Part shown: positions 32,933-42,922 of the stretch, piece after piece | Numbering within the stretch: position 1 is the stretch's first letter | Layout of the letters: each line of letters opens with the position of its first letter | Assembly (NCBI GenBank): GCA_029972225.1 | Contig: CP124756.1 | Span: 434,001-498,000, forward strand | DNA: 64,000 nt | Origin: Candidatus Thiothrix putei | Lineage (GTDB): Bacteria > Pseudomonadota > Gammaproteobacteria > Thiotrichales > Thiotrichaceae | Direction of reading: 5' to 3' | Notes under the pieces: generated by a model | Database searches by the model: none | Told to the model about the DNA's origin: nothing | Seen by the model: the letters and a program-made list of their open reading frames with translations, nothing else | Program-made: the position numbers and the translations under genes

Positions 32933-34312
32933 TTATCGAAGACCGTAGGAAACACACGCCCCCAACCGCTCTACCAAATACAACGGTAACGACACCAGCC
33001 GGTAGCTAATCGCCTGCTGCTGGTTGTTTGTGTTCACCACGGCATTGACAGTACTGACCGCAGGCAAACCCGCATCAAACCGCACGGCAAGCGGAGCCTG
33101 CTTTTCTGCCATGAACTGATGCAGTGATTTCATGCTGCCACTTGCACCTGCCTTGACCTCAATCGGAATGATTTGCCCCTCCAGTGCCACCACATAATCC
33201 AGTTCAGCATTGGCGGAACGACCTTCCCGCAGCCAGTAGGTCAGTTCCCGGTTGGGCGATTCCGCCAGCAATGCCTGTAAGTGCTGACCGACAAACTGTT
33301 CAGCAATCGCGCCCTCGTTCACTAGCTTGATGTCGTCAAACTGGGACAATGTGCGCCAATTGAGTCCGCAAATGGCATTCATCAGACCGACATCCAGAAA
33401 CAGCAGCTTATAAACTTTCTCGTCGAGGCTGGCTTGCAGCGGCAAGCCCGAACAATGGCTGTGGATGACCTTGCTGATCACCCGCGCCATGCAGAGCAGT
33501 TCCAGGTCTTTTTTCAGGGCGGCACTCTGGTCTTGTCGGGAAATATTGCTGTATTTGACCTTCACCCCGACATGGCGGGCAGCGAAGTTGAACACATCCA
33601 GCATCCGGTTCTGATCCCGGTGTCTGCCGTATTTGGGAAAGTCATCCCGATAGGTTTCAATGATGGAGTTATGGACTTCACTCACCGACTGGTAACGGCG
33701 GGTGTCGGCGAATGCAACCACGGCTTCGGGCATCCCACCCACGAAATAATAGCTGCGTAGCAATTCCAGCAGCCGCTGATGTACGACTGTGCCGATCTCA
33801 TCGCCAAGCTGGTATGCTGTCACGACCTGATACAGCTTGTCTTCACCCAGTGCCAGCAGGAATTCGGAAAACGTCATCGGCTCCATGTGCAGGTATTGCA
33901 CCCGACCCACTGGCATCGGAAACTGATGCGCCGCCAGCACAAATTCCAACAGGGAACCCGCACACACGACTGGCAATTGCGGGCGGTCTTCATGGAAATA
34001 GCGCAAAGCGGGGATGGCTTCCGGCACAGCCTGAATTTCATCCAGAAACAGCAATGCCTGCTCATTAACCGCTGGCATACGTGGCAAGGCTTCAATTTGC
34101 TGAAGAATTTTTTCCGGGTCATTGCTGGCAAACGTACTGCTCAACGCAGGGTAGCGTTCCAGATTGGTGGTGAGCAAGGTCATGCCTTGTTGCTCAGCAA
34201 ACAACTGCACCAAGGTGGATTTACCCACCTGCCGCGCACCCCGGATGATCAGGGGTTTACGGTTTTTGTTGTGTAGCCAGCGGGTCAGAAACTGTAGTTG
34301 TTGGCGTTGCAT
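32933..34312 (-). CDS. AAA ATPase with DUF4143 domain (divergent third member)
   Basis: 459 aa. Walker A GARQVGKS at residues 25-32, Walker B ALLFLDEIQ near 86-94, then DUF4143, and a C-terminal nuclease-like core with AELDYVVALEGQIIPIEVKA. It is only distantly related to the two copies at 149 and 3194. Family function is unsettled. Two direct repeats lie 57-110 bp upstream of the start. The gene borders the stable orn-rsgA block. Confidence 0.85.
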   Translation of the reverse strand: MQRQQLQFLTRWLHNKNRKPLIIRGARQVGKSTLVQLFAEQQGMTLLTTNLERYPALSSTFASNDPEKILQQIEALPRMPAVNEQALLFLDEIQAVPEAIPALRYFHEDRPQLPVVCAGSLLEFVLAAHQFPMPVGRVQYLHMEPMTFSEFLLALGEDKLYQVVTAYQLGDEIGTVVHQRLLELLRSYYFVGGMPEAVVAFADTRRYQSVSEVHNSIIETYRDDFPKYGRHRDQNRMLDVFNFAARHVGVKVKYSNISRQDQSAALKKDLELLCMARVISKVIHSHCSGLPLQASLDEKVYKLLFLDVGLMNAICGLNWRTLSQFDDIKLVNEGAIAEQFVGQHLQALLAESPNRELTYWLREGRSANAELDYVVALEGQIIPIEVKAGASGSMKSLHQFMAEKQAPLAVRFDAGLPAVSTVNAVVNTNNQQQAISYRLVSLPLYLVERLGACVSYGLR

Positions 34313-34368
34313 GTGTGCTTACCTTGGCAGGTTAGAATGCAATGACTATAGCACAAGCACGAACAGTT

Positions 34369-34421
34369 CATGATTTTAGGGGGGTATTTTGATTAGCTTC
34401 ACATGATTTTAAGGGGGTATT
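34369..34421. repeat. two direct repeats CATGATTTTARGGGGGTATT, 33-bp period
   Basis: CATGATTTTAGGGGGGTATT at 34369 and CATGATTTTAAGGGGGTATT at 34402. They lie between the DUF4143 ATPase start and the end of orn. They could be a protein-binding site or an old element end. Confidence 0.45.
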
Positions 34422-34426
34422 ACCCA

Positions 34427-34972
34427 CTACTGCTGAATAAAATGCTCCCGATAATACGCCAGCTCATCAATCGAATCCCGCACATCTGCCAATGCCAAAT
34501 GCTGTGATTCCTTCTTAAAACCTGCCGCCAGCCCCGGTTTCCAGCGATTCGCCAATTCTTTCAACGTGCTCACATCCAGATTGCGGTAATGAAAGAATTT
34601 CTCCAATTCTGGCATTTGCCGCGCCAGAAAACGCCGATCCTGACAAATGCTATTGCCGCACATCGGCGACGCACCCGCTGGCACAAATTGCTTCAGAAAG
34701 TCGAGGGTCGCTTGTTCGGCTTGCGCGGTTGTCCATTCACTCGCTAACACGCGCTGAATCAGCCCCGAACCGCCGTGTTGTTTCTGGTTCCACTCATCCA
34801 TTTTCGCCATGGTTTCCGCCGTCTGGTGGATGGCAATCACCGGGCCTTCTGCCAAGATAGCCAAGTCTTTATCGGTGACGATGGTGGCAATTTCGATAAT
34901 CACGTCGTTGACGGTATCCAGTCCCGTCATTTCCAGATCAATCCAGATCAAATTTTCCTGATTCATGCTCAT
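34427..34972 (-). CDS. orn: oligoribonuclease
   Basis: About 181 aa DEDD exonuclease that degrades 2-5-mer RNA and pGpG to nucleotides in the cytoplasm. N-terminal [13 protein letters not shown] carries the first D and E; later motifs include [20 protein letters not shown] and [18 protein letters not shown]. Starts at ATG 34972 (MSMNQ) or 34966 (MNQ) are both possible; the more distal ATG 34987 is less likely. It is divergent from the M48 protease gene, and rsgA is nearby, as in many gammaproteobacteria. Confidence 0.93.
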   Translation of the reverse strand: MSMNQENLIWIDLEMTGLDTVNDVIIEIATIVTDKDLAILAEGPVIAIHQTAETMAKMDEWNQKQHGGSGLIQRVLASEWTTAQAEQATLDFLKQFVPAGASPMCGNSICQDRRFLARQMPELEKFFHYRNLDVSTLKELANRWKPGLAAGFKKESQHLALADVRDSIDELAYYREHFIQQ

Positions 34973-35020
34973 TCGGGTACACTGCACTTACTTTAGGGAA
35001 TCTGGAATATAACAGACATT

Positions 35021-36262
35021 ATGCAAACCTTTACCTACATTTTCCTTGCCTTTTTGCTGGCATCGACTTTGGTACAACTGTACTTGTCATTGCGGCAGAA
35101 ACAGCATGTCAGCACCCACCGCGCCGCTGTCCCCACCCCGTTTGCGGGTAAAATCTTGTTGGAAGAACACCAAAAAGCCGCCGATTACACCCTCGCCAAA
35201 GGCGGTTTGGGGCGCATCGACTTGCTGATTGGCTTGGTGATCTTGCTGGGGTGGACACTCGGCGGCGGGCTGGAATGGCTGGATGCACAATGGCGCAGCT
35301 TTGGCTGGAACGAGCTGTACACCGGCACAGCGGTAATTATTAGCCTGATGTTGATCGGTAGTTTGCTGGATATGCCAATGTCGCTTTACCGTACTTTCGT
35401 ATTGGAAGAACGCTTTGGTTTCAATAAGATGACGCCTGCAACCTTTGCCGCAGATTTGCTGAAAGGTGCGGCTTTGTCCTTGCTGATCGGGATTCCGGTG
35501 GTGATGCTGATATTGTGGTTGATGGAATCGGCTGGCAGCTTGTGGTGGTTGTATGCGTGGGCGGCATTGACTGCGTTTTCACTGTTGATGACCTGGGCAT
35601 ACCCCAAATTCATTGCGCCCTTGTTCAATAAATTCAGCCCGTTGGAAGAAGGCGAAGTCGCCGAACGCCTCAACGCATTGTTAGCACGCACCGGCTTTAA
35701 CAGCAAAGGTGTATTCGTGATGGATGGCTCACGCCGTTCTGCGCATGGCAATGCCTACTTTACCGGTTTCGGCAAAAATAAACGCATTGTGTTTTTCGAT
35801 ACCTTGCTGAAACACTTAACGCCTGCGCAAGTGGAGGCGGTACTGGCGCACGAATTGGGGCATTTCAAACGCAAACACATCGTTAAGGGCATGGCCTTGT
35901 CGATGATCATGACATTAAGCGGTTTCATCGTCTTGGCATGGTTAATGAACCAAGAGTGGTTTTATACTGCGCTCGGCGTTAGCCAGCCGTCTACCTACAT
36001 GGCGTTAGTGTTGTTCGTATTGGTTAGCCCAGCATTCACGTTTTTTATCGGCCCTGTCATGGCATGGTGGTCGCGTAAACATGAATTTGAAGCGGATGAA
36101 TTCGCGGCACAACAGTCAAGTGGTACGGAACTGATTGCAGCATTAGTGGGTCTTTACAAGGAGAATGCCAGTACCCTGACACCCGATCCGTGGTATTCGG
36201 CATTTTATGACTCGCATCCGCCCGCAGCGATACGGATTGCGCATTTACAACAACAAATGTAA
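35021..36262 (+). CDS. M48-family zinc metalloprotease (Ste24/CAAX protease type)
   Basis: 413 aa integral membrane protease. The zinc-binding HELGH is at residues 277-281, with the third ligand Glu in HEFEADEFAA near 350. Several membrane helices lie around residues 4-22, 68-84, 102-120, 150-168, 176-192, 290-306 and 325-345. Length and order match Ste24-type CAAX proteases of proteobacteria rather than the shorter HtpX. Probably involved in membrane protein quality control. Confidence 0.88.
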   Translation: MQTFTYIFLAFLLASTLVQLYLSLRQKQHVSTHRAAVPTPFAGKILLEEHQKAADYTLAKGGLGRIDLLIGLVILLGWTLGGGLEWLDAQWRSFGWNELYTGTAVIISLMLIGSLLDMPMSLYRTFVLEERFGFNKMTPATFAADLLKGAALSLLIGIPVVMLILWLMESAGSLWWLYAWAALTAFSLLMTWAYPKFIAPLFNKFSPLEEGEVAERLNALLARTGFNSKGVFVMDGSRRSAHGNAYFTGFGKNKRIVFFDTLLKHLTPAQVEAVLAHELGHFKRKHIVKGMALSMIMTLSGFIVLAWLMNQEWFYTALGVSQPSTYMALVLFVLVSPAFTFFIGPVMAWWSRKHEFEADEFAAQQSSGTELIAALVGLYKENASTLTPDPWYSAFYDSHPPAAIRIAHLQQQM

Positions 36263-36275
36263 CAAGAGTAGTGAA

Positions 36276-36557
36276 ATGAAAGCGAAAGCTCTTTTGATTC
36301 TCTGTAGTGGCTTGCTACTGATGCAAACAGTAGCCGCCGAACCTGACCCGGCAAATGGGCAAAAACTGTTTGCTGCGTCAAAGTGCCTGAATTGCCATGG
36401 CACGGATGCCTTTACCAAAGCCGATCGTAAGGTCACTGATCTCGCTAGGCTGGAAAGCCAGGTGCGCAGTTGTGACGCTAACCTCGACACCAATTGGTTT
36501 GACGACGAAATTAAGGATGTTGTCGCTTATCTCAATCAGGCGTATTACAAATTTTAG
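36276..36557 (+). CDS. small periplasmic c-type cytochrome
   Basis: 93 aa. A signal peptide (MKAKALLILCSGLLLMQTVA) is followed by one heme-binding motif CLNCH near residue 39. A distal Met ligand is not obvious: the mature chain ends in a helix with no MxY. It starts 13 bp after the protease gene and may be cotranscribed. The role is probably electron transfer or redox sensing; partner unknown. Confidence 0.8.
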   Translation: MKAKALLILCSGLLLMQTVAAEPDPANGQKLFAASKCLNCHGTDAFTKADRKVTDLARLESQVRSCDANLDTNWFDDEIKDVVAYLNQAYYKF

Positions 36558-36601
36558 GAATACGTGGGCAACGTAGGCGTTTTCCGTCACAATAGGATGT
36601 T

Positions 36602-37504
36602 ATGACGGAAAACATTTCTCACGCAGCTTCTTCAGGCATCGGGCAAGTGATTACCCGCTTTGGTGCTGACTTTTTGATTGAAACCGAGGCGGGCGAGCGG
36701 CTACGTTGCACGGCTCGCCGTAAACTCGACCATCTTGCCTGTGGCGACCATGTGCAATGGGAACGCCAAGCCCAAGGCAATGCTGCTGTTACCGCTATGC
36801 TTCCCCGCCGCAATGTGCTGGAACGCCCGGACTTTCGCGGCAAACTGCGCCCTATTGCCGCCAATATTGATCTCTTGATTGTGGTGGCTAGTTGGCAACC
36901 TGCTCCGGTGTGGGATACCCTCGACCGTTACCTGATTGCCGCCAATCGTTTACACGCGGATGTTTTGCTGGTGATGAATAAAATGGATTTACGCCAGACT
37001 CATGCGACGGCTGAAGCGGAAGCCTGTTTAGCGGAATACGTGAACATTGGTTGTCCCATTCTGCACGTTGCTGCGGATCAGCAGCAAGGAATAGGGGACA
37101 TTCTCAGTGCTATTCAAGGGCGCACCGCAATTGTGGTAGGGCAATCGGGGGTGGGTAAATCGTCTATCGCCGCACAGTTATTGCCGGATACGGATATTCG
37201 TGTGGGTACGATTTCTGATACTGGGGAAGGGCGGCACACCACCACCTCTGCCACACTGTATCGCTTGCCAGCGGGTGGTGCGTTGATCGACTCTCCCGGT
37301 GTGCGGGATTTTGGGTTGACCGGGTTGGATTTTGCCACTTTGGAAAGCGGTTTCCCGGAGTTTCGCCCCTTTTTGGGGGAATGCCGTTTCAATAACTGCA
37401 CACATAACCATGAACCGGGTTGTGTGATAAAGGCGGCTGTCAGTGCTGGGCAACTACCGCCAAAGCGTTTTGCACGCTATTTGAGTTTATTGAGTACGGT
37501 CTGA
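36602..37504 (+). CDS. rsgA: ribosome small subunit-dependent GTPase A
   Basis: 300 aa circularly permuted GTPase. The OB-fold N-terminal domain precedes a G domain in permuted order: NKMD (G4) first, then GQSGVGKSSIAAQLL (G1, P-loop), DTGEGRHTTT and DSPGVRDFGL (G3). The C-terminal zinc knuckle is CRFNNCTHNHEPGC. It acts in late 30S subunit maturation. Its position next to orn is conserved in gammaproteobacteria. Confidence 0.95.
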   Translation: MTENISHAASSGIGQVITRFGADFLIETEAGERLRCTARRKLDHLACGDHVQWERQAQGNAAVTAMLPRRNVLERPDFRGKLRPIAANIDLLIVVASWQPAPVWDTLDRYLIAANRLHADVLLVMNKMDLRQTHATAEAEACLAEYVNIGCPILHVAADQQQGIGDILSAIQGRTAIVVGQSGVGKSSIAAQLLPDTDIRVGTISDTGEGRHTTTSATLYRLPAGGALIDSPGVRDFGLTGLDFATLESGFPEFRPFLGECRFNNCTHNHEPGCVIKAAVSAGQLPPKRFARYLSLLSTV

Positions 37505-37746
37505 GTACCGTACATACCACCTATCTGCTCGCTTATCTTGATTCATCCCGTATCCGGTTTGTTCGGAACTATAATAACTGCATATAAATCAAAAATAAGG
37601 CGATAAACCAAACCGGTTGATTTTCAGAATCCTTTGTCAGGAAAGTGACTACTATCACTTCATAATTCGGAACTTTTCAGTAAAGTCAAGAGACTGAGTA
37701 ATAAATAACTACTGAAAATCACCTTGAGCTAACATGAGGTAACACC
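37505..37746. other. intergenic region before the 37747 gene
   Basis: AT-rich 242 bp without ORFs. It contains TATAAT-like segments (near 37570-37590) and GAGG before the next start codon, so a promoter is probable, but I cannot define -35/-10 boxes with confidence. Confidence 0.3.
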
Positions 37747-38238
37747 ATGAATATCCATCAACTGCATGTGTCTGATAGCAGTTACGCTGACAGTCACGAA
37801 TGTACGCCCTGTGAGGCATCCCCCCGACCTGCCAGCGCCCGCTACTGGCCTAAAGTGCGGATGCAGCGCCGTCGCTTAAGCGGCAGACTTGATGAACGTC
37901 TTAGCATTGAAATTTCCAATCCTTGGCCTGAACTAGTCCTCCGCCATGTTAATATTGCTTTCCTTTCCACTGATCCGCACCATCACCAGAAAAATAGTAG
38001 CCAAACCGTTAAATTTGTGCCGACTCACGGTATCGAATTTGGGGATATTACCTATGAAAAGGCGATGACCCGCGACATCATTATGATTGACCATCAGCCG
38101 GGTGAAGAGGGACATCAAATCTACGCAGGCGTGTGTTTTACGGCAGTCACCAAAACAGGGGAGGTCAAGCACTACGGTTATTTATTGTTTAAAAGCAATT
38201 TATTGTTGGCAGAAGAAGCATTCGATCAAGCGGCATAG
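37747..38238 (+). CDS. hypothetical protein, 163 aa
   Basis: No family recognised. ATG 37747 is preceded by TGAGGTAACACC. The N-terminal 50 residues are Cys/Pro/Arg-rich and probably disordered (ECTPCEASPRPASARYWPKV, then MQRRRLSGRLDERL). The rest looks like a beta-rich globular domain (LSIEISNPWPELVLRHVNIA, HQIYAGVCFTAVTKTGEVKH). No signal peptide or membrane helix. It stands alone between rsgA and slt; function unknown. Confidence 0.7.
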   Translation: MNIHQLHVSDSSYADSHECTPCEASPRPASARYWPKVRMQRRRLSGRLDERLSIEISNPWPELVLRHVNIAFLSTDPHHHQKNSSQTVKFVPTHGIEFGDITYEKAMTRDIIMIDHQPGEEGHQIYAGVCFTAVTKTGEVKHYGYLLFKSNLLLAEEAFDQAA

Positions 38239-38298
38239 GTTTATTCTACAGGGCATTTATGAGACTCTTGGCGCGTTATTGGTAGCAAAACCTTATTC

Positions 38299-40248
38299 AT
38301 GAGCCGACTTTTTCTGACATTTGCATGTTGCGTGTTCGCCTATACGCCAGCCGTTTTCGCGGAGCCATCGGCAACACAGCGCGAACTGTTTCAGTCCACT
38401 TACAGCGAGTTACAAGCCGGAAAACTGGATAGGTTTGCCACCTTGCCTGAGGCGATGCAGCACTATCCCCTCTATCCATGGTTGGAATATGCTGACCTCA
38501 AGCAGCGTTTCGACACGCTTCCCGATGCGCCAATACTGGCTTTTATCCAACGTTATCCAGATTCTCTGATGGCAGATGCGTTACATATACAACTGGCTAA
38601 ACGCTTCGCCGACAAACAGGAATGGCAAAAGTTGTTGGCAACCATTCCGGCAATGTTGGACGATACCGATACCCAATGCTATCGCACTCAGGCACTGGCT
38701 GCCGTGGGGCAAAAAACCGCAGCGCTGGAAACCGGTAAACAAACCTGGATGGGGATCAGCAAATCACTTTCTGATGCTTGCATCCCGGTCACGGATTTAC
38801 TGCGGCGTCACGTTACGCTCAGCACTAAGGATTACTGGGAACGTATTCGTGTAGCACTCGATAAAAATCAAACGACCTTAGCCACACAACTGGCGGCTGA
38901 TTTGCCACCGGAAGCGCAACGTGCTGTTGAGCTGTGGATTCAAATCCGCCAAAACCCAGCCGCAGCATTACCCTTGGCTCTTCAGCAAGCGAATACGCCT
39001 TATATGCGTGATGCGATTGCCGCTGGCCTCGCACGCCTTGCTAAAAAAGAACCCCAACAAGCCGAAAATTTCTGGCAGCAGGCTCGGCAAACCCGCCAAT
39101 TTACCCCAGAAGACATCGCCAAGGTGGAAAGTGCTTTGGGGATGCAGCAAGCCTTGCGCCACGACCCTGCTGCACTTCAGCGCCTTGCCGCCATCCCCGC
39201 AGCACAACGCACTCAGGAAGCCAATCTGTGGATGGCTCGCCTCGCCGCCCGTCAGGGGGATTGGGAAAAGTTGCTGGATGCGACCCAGCACCTCACGTTT
39301 GAGCATGAGCGCGATGCCGCCAGTTGGGAGTATTGGCAAGCCCGCGCCTTAGAACAGACCGGTAAAAAAGCCCAAGCGACATCGCTCTACGCCAAGATTG
39401 CCCCGCAAGCCACGTTTTACGGCTTTCTGGCGGCTGATAGATTAGGGCAGGCGTACCCCGGTTTGAAAACCCCAGCGATTGATCGTAGTCAACGGGTAAT
39501 AGGGTTGCAAAAAGTTGCAGCCATCCAACGCGCCTTCGAGTGGTTCGCACTGGGCAACCGTGAACAAGGGCGTAAGGAATGGTTTCGTGCGCTTAAACAA
39601 ATGGATAAAGAGGGTATTTTAGCGTTAGCCGATCTCGCCACCCGTGCCAATGACCCGAATCTTGCTATCTGGACGGTAGCGCGTGCCAAAGAATGGGATG
39701 AAACACACCTGCGCTTTCCGGTGGTGCATACCGAGATGGTGATGGAACAAGCACGAAATCAAGGCATCCAACCTGCTTGGGTCATGGGGGTCATTCGCCG
39801 CGAAAGTGCGTTTGATGCGACAGTGGAATCCAGCGCAAAAGCGCTTGGTTTGATGCAATTGATTCCGCCCACTGCCAACGCCGTCGGTAACAAGTTGGGG
39901 CTTAGGCTCAAGGGTAGGGATGACATTTTGCACCCACCGACTAACATTCAGTTAGGCAGTGCCTACCTGCGTGACATGTTGGGTACATTTTCCGGTAACT
40001 ACGCGCAGGCAACGGCAGCCTATAATGCAGGGCCTGGGCGTCCCCCCCAGTGGGCACCGGATAAGTTGATCAATGCGGATCAGTGGATCGAAAGCATTCC
40101 TTTCACCGAAACCCGCGAATACGTGCAGGCGGTGATGGGGTATACCACCATTTACGATGAAAAACTGAATCCCGGCAAAGGCCGCCGTTTGTCTGAACGT
40201 TTACAACCGATAGCACCCAATGCACCCAAATCATCACCCAGCCCGTAA
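38299..40248 (+). CDS. slt: soluble lytic murein transglycosylase
   Basis: 649 aa with signal peptide (MSRLFLTFACCVFAYTPAVF). A long alpha-helical superhelix (residues about 30-460) is followed by the lysozyme-like SLT domain: catalytic Glu502 in RRESAFDA, then SAKALGLMQLIPPTA and AYNAGPGR. It cleaves peptidoglycan glycan strands in the periplasm to anhydromuropeptides. The last 29 bp overlap the start of gspK, an unusual linkage that could couple wall opening to secretion assembly. Confidence 0.93.
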   Translation: MSRLFLTFACCVFAYTPAVFAEPSATQRELFQSTYSELQAGKLDRFATLPEAMQHYPLYPWLEYADLKQRFDTLPDAPILAFIQRYPDSLMADALHIQLAKRFADKQEWQKLLATIPAMLDDTDTQCYRTQALAAVGQKTAALETGKQTWMGISKSLSDACIPVTDLLRRHVTLSTKDYWERIRVALDKNQTTLATQLAADLPPEAQRAVELWIQIRQNPAAALPLALQQANTPYMRDAIAAGLARLAKKEPQQAENFWQQARQTRQFTPEDIAKVESALGMQQALRHDPAALQRLAAIPAAQRTQEANLWMARLAARQGDWEKLLDATQHLTFEHERDAASWEYWQARALEQTGKKAQATSLYAKIAPQATFYGFLAADRLGQAYPGLKTPAIDRSQRVIGLQKVAAIQRAFEWFALGNREQGRKEWFRALKQMDKEGILALADLATRANDPNLAIWTVARAKEWDETHLRFPVVHTEMVMEQARNQGIQPAWVMGVIRRESAFDATVESSAKALGLMQLIPPTANAVGNKLGLRLKGRDDILHPPTNIQLGSAYLRDMLGTFSGNYAQATAAYNAGPGRPPQWAPDKLINADQWIESIPFTETREYVQAVMGYTTIYDEKLNPGKGRRLSERLQPIAPNAPKSSPSP

Positions 40249-41281
40249 CAGGCCACGCCAGCAACGCGGTATCGCTATCCTTTCAGTGTTAGTGATCGCG
40301 GTATTGGTCGTGACGTTGGCAGCCGCTATTTTTGCCCGCCAGAGTCGGGCGGTGCGCCAAACCGATAATTTCCAATCGTTGGAACGGGCTTGGCACTATG
40401 TGCTGATGATGGAGCAATACGCAGGCTTACAACTGCAACTGGATGCTAAAACCAATAAATTCGATGCACTGACGGATCGTTGGGCTTACCGCCTCCCTAC
40501 CCAAACCTTGACGGAAGAAAGCGGGGCTATCGTCAAATTCACAGGCAATCTTGAAGATTTGCAAGGGCGTTTCAACCTTAACAATCTGCTGAGCCAAGAC
40601 GCTGAGCAACGCGGCAAGCTGGATGCTGCTGCCCTCAACCAGTTAAAGCCGTTTGTGACGGATGCGGGGTTGCCCGCCGGTTTCGCGGATGCGATTGCCG
40701 ATTGGTTGGATAGCAATACCCAACCACAAGGGATTGATGGTGCAGAACGCGATTATTATCTGGCGGGGGTGATTCCCTACTTAGCGGCAGATATGCCATT
40801 TGCAGATGTGAGTGAGGTGCGTTTGTTACGCCTAGAGATGCAAGACCCAGAGGCAAAAAACAAAGCCCTCAACCATTTCCTCACGACGGTGACGGCGTTG
40901 CCATTCGAGAAAACCACCATTAACCCCAATACGGCTAGTAAATGGGTGTTGAAGGCCTTACGCCTCAGTGACAGCCAAATTGCGCTGATTCTCGATAAGC
41001 GCAAACTCAAGCAAGCCTATCGCAGCAAGGAAGAATTTCTCCGCGACATGGCGTTTGAACCCGGTAAAGACGATGCATTGATGAACAGTTTTGACGTAAC
41101 CACGCAATATTTTCGCCTCACAGGTGAGGTGCAAATCAATCGGGCGCGGGTTTTTGTCAACAGTCTGTTATTACGTGACGCAAAGGGGAGTGTTCGTGTC
41201 ATAATGCGTCAATTCGACCGGGTTAACGAACAACCAATAACGACTAACGATGCTAGTAATACGCCTACAAACACCGAATGA
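40220..41281 (+). CDS. gspK: type II secretion system minor pseudopilin GspK
   Basis: 353 aa. The prepilin-type N terminus RQQRGIAILSVLVIAVLVVT lacks the usual Glu5, as is normal for GspK. The large globular domain includes GRFNLNNLL and the helix-hairpin segment NPNTASKWVLKALRLSDSQI. It would cap the pseudopilus tip with GspI and GspJ. The start overlaps slt; a 32-bp overlap leads into gspL. Confidence 0.9.
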   Translation: MHPNHHPARNRPRQQRGIAILSVLVIAVLVVTLAAAIFARQSRAVRQTDNFQSLERAWHYVLMMEQYAGLQLQLDAKTNKFDALTDRWAYRLPTQTLTEESGAIVKFTGNLEDLQGRFNLNNLLSQDAEQRGKLDAAALNQLKPFVTDAGLPAGFADAIADWLDSNTQPQGIDGAERDYYLAGVIPYLAADMPFADVSEVRLLRLEMQDPEAKNKALNHFLTTVTALPFEKTTINPNTASKWVLKALRLSDSQIALILDKRKLKQAYRSKEEFLRDMAFEPGKDDALMNSFDVTTQYFRLTGEVQINRARVFVNSLLLRDAKGSVRVIMRQFDRVNEQPITTNDASNTPTNTE

Positions 41282-42446
41282 TCCTGAACCTGCTTGGGCA
41301 GTGCTTAATAACAAGCCTGCTGACTGGCAACACGGTTCTTGGGAAAAACTTATGCCACTGGCACGGGGGCAGGATATTGTATTGCTGATCCCCAGCCGTG
41401 ATGTATTGTTGACGCAGACGAGTGTCAACACCCGTAATCAGCGCCAGTTGCAGCAGGCCATTCCGTTTGCCTTGGAAGACAGTATTGCCGACGAGTTGGA
41501 GCAGCAACATATCGTTTGGCAAACACGCCCCGCATCGACGCAAGTGGATGTGGCGATCATACGCCGTGACCGCCTGCGTGAATGGGTGAAGGCATTACAG
41601 GCACACCAGTTACGCCCCCAAACGGTCTTGCCAGACCTGTTTGCGTTGCCTTGGGGGGAAGATACCCTGACTTTATGGCAACAAGGCGCATACATTTGGG
41701 TAAGAACAGGGGAGTTGTCAGGCTATGCCAGCACCCCTCCCGCTTTACCCCTGTTACTGGACAGTTTAACGTCAGGGCAAACCGAACCTGTACGGCTACG
41801 CTTGTACAGCGATCAAACGGATGTATGGGCGGCGGATCAACGTTTCACCATTATTCCTGAAACCCAAGCCGAACAATTGTTTCCCAGCAGCCTGCAAGCA
41901 GCGCTCAAGCTTAACTTATTGAACGGTTTGCAGGATGAAACCCGTGCTCAATTCCGTCAGCACTGGCAGCGGTGGCGCTTAGCCGCAGGGTTAGCGGCAG
42001 GGTCAGCCATCGTCGCCATGGTCATGTACGGGGTGGGCAGTTACCGTTTACAGCAACAGCTTGAGGCGATAGATGCGCAAAACCTGCAACTATTCGCCGA
42101 ACTCTTCCCCGATGTCAGTGACGTTGACCCGCGTGGTCTTAAAAGCCGCCTTGCCTCCGAATTGGTACGAATTAAAGGCAAAGGTAGCGCTACGGCAACC
42201 ACTACCAGCCCTTTACCCCAGTTAGCAGCGGTCGCCGCAGCCATGCAAGCCGCCGGTGATTTAAGCGTGGAAGATATTCGTGCACAAACCGGTACGCTGA
42301 CAGTCAATTTGCAAGCCAAAAACCAGCAAGCCATTGAAACCTTGCGGGATACACTGGAAAAATCCTTGGGTAATGCCGTGGAAATGCAATCGTCCCGTAC
42401 CGCAGATAGTGTCAAAGCAACCCTAACGCTGGGAGGTCAGTCATGA
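41250..42446 (+). CDS. gspL: type II secretion system protein GspL
   Basis: 398 aa. The cytoplasmic actin-like domain (IPSRDVLLTQTSVNTRNQRQ, then QQAIPFALEDSIADELEQQH) is followed by one membrane helix (LAAGLAAGSAIVAMVMYGVG, near residue 255) and a periplasmic ferredoxin-like domain. It links the GspE ATPase to the inner membrane platform. It overlaps gspM by 4 bp. Confidence 0.9.
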   Translation: MLVIRLQTPNDPEPAWAVLNNKPADWQHGSWEKLMPLARGQDIVLLIPSRDVLLTQTSVNTRNQRQLQQAIPFALEDSIADELEQQHIVWQTRPASTQVDVAIIRRDRLREWVKALQAHQLRPQTVLPDLFALPWGEDTLTLWQQGAYIWVRTGELSGYASTPPALPLLLDSLTSGQTEPVRLRLYSDQTDVWAADQRFTIIPETQAEQLFPSSLQAALKLNLLNGLQDETRAQFRQHWQRWRLAAGLAAGSAIVAMVMYGVGSYRLQQQLEAIDAQNLQLFAELFPDVSDVDPRGLKSRLASELVRIKGKGSATATTTSPLPQLAAVAAAMQAAGDLSVEDIRAQTGTLTVNLQAKNQQAIETLRDTLEKSLGNAVEMQSSRTADSVKATLTLGGQS

Positions 42447-42922
42447 AGGCTTGGTGGCAAAATCTAGCAGCCAGTGAACGCCGTTTGATGTCTATTGGTG
42501 CTTTCCTTATTGGTTTGACCATGCTCTGGTTATTTGTGTGGAAACCGCTAAACGCTCATCACCAATTATTGCAGCAAGATTTGGCAGATGCACAGGCAGC
42601 GCACGCAGAGATGCAACGCCAGCGTGCTGAAGTTCTCGCACTCAGAGGCGCAGCCCCCAATGCAGCAGTCGCCGCAGGCGGTAGTTTGCACACCAGTGTC
42701 ATTGCGGCTCTCAAACAATTTCAATTGGATGGCACGGGGACTAGCTCCGAAGAAAAAAATAAAAACACGGTGACACTGAAACTGGAGGCTAAACCCTTCG
42801 ATACCTTGGCGCAGTTTCTGGCTGCAATGGAAACCCAACACGCCGCCAATATCACCAGTATGACCCTCAAACCGGCAGACAAACCCGGCACGGTTGACGC
42901 ACAAATTACGCTGGAACGATGA
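42443..42922 (+). CDS. gspM: type II secretion system protein GspM
   Basis: 159 aa, one N-terminal membrane helix (LMSIGAFLIGLTMLWLFVWK), a short coiled coil and a periplasmic ferredoxin-like domain. It partners GspL in the inner membrane platform. The 4-bp overlaps with gspL and gspN show tight coupling. Confidence 0.88.
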   Translation: MKAWWQNLAASERRLMSIGAFLIGLTMLWLFVWKPLNAHHQLLQQDLADAQAAHAEMQRQRAEVLALRGAAPNAAVAAGGSLHTSVIAALKQFQLDGTGTSSEEKNKNTVTLKLEAKPFDTLAQFLAAMETQHAANITSMTLKPADKPGTVDAQITLER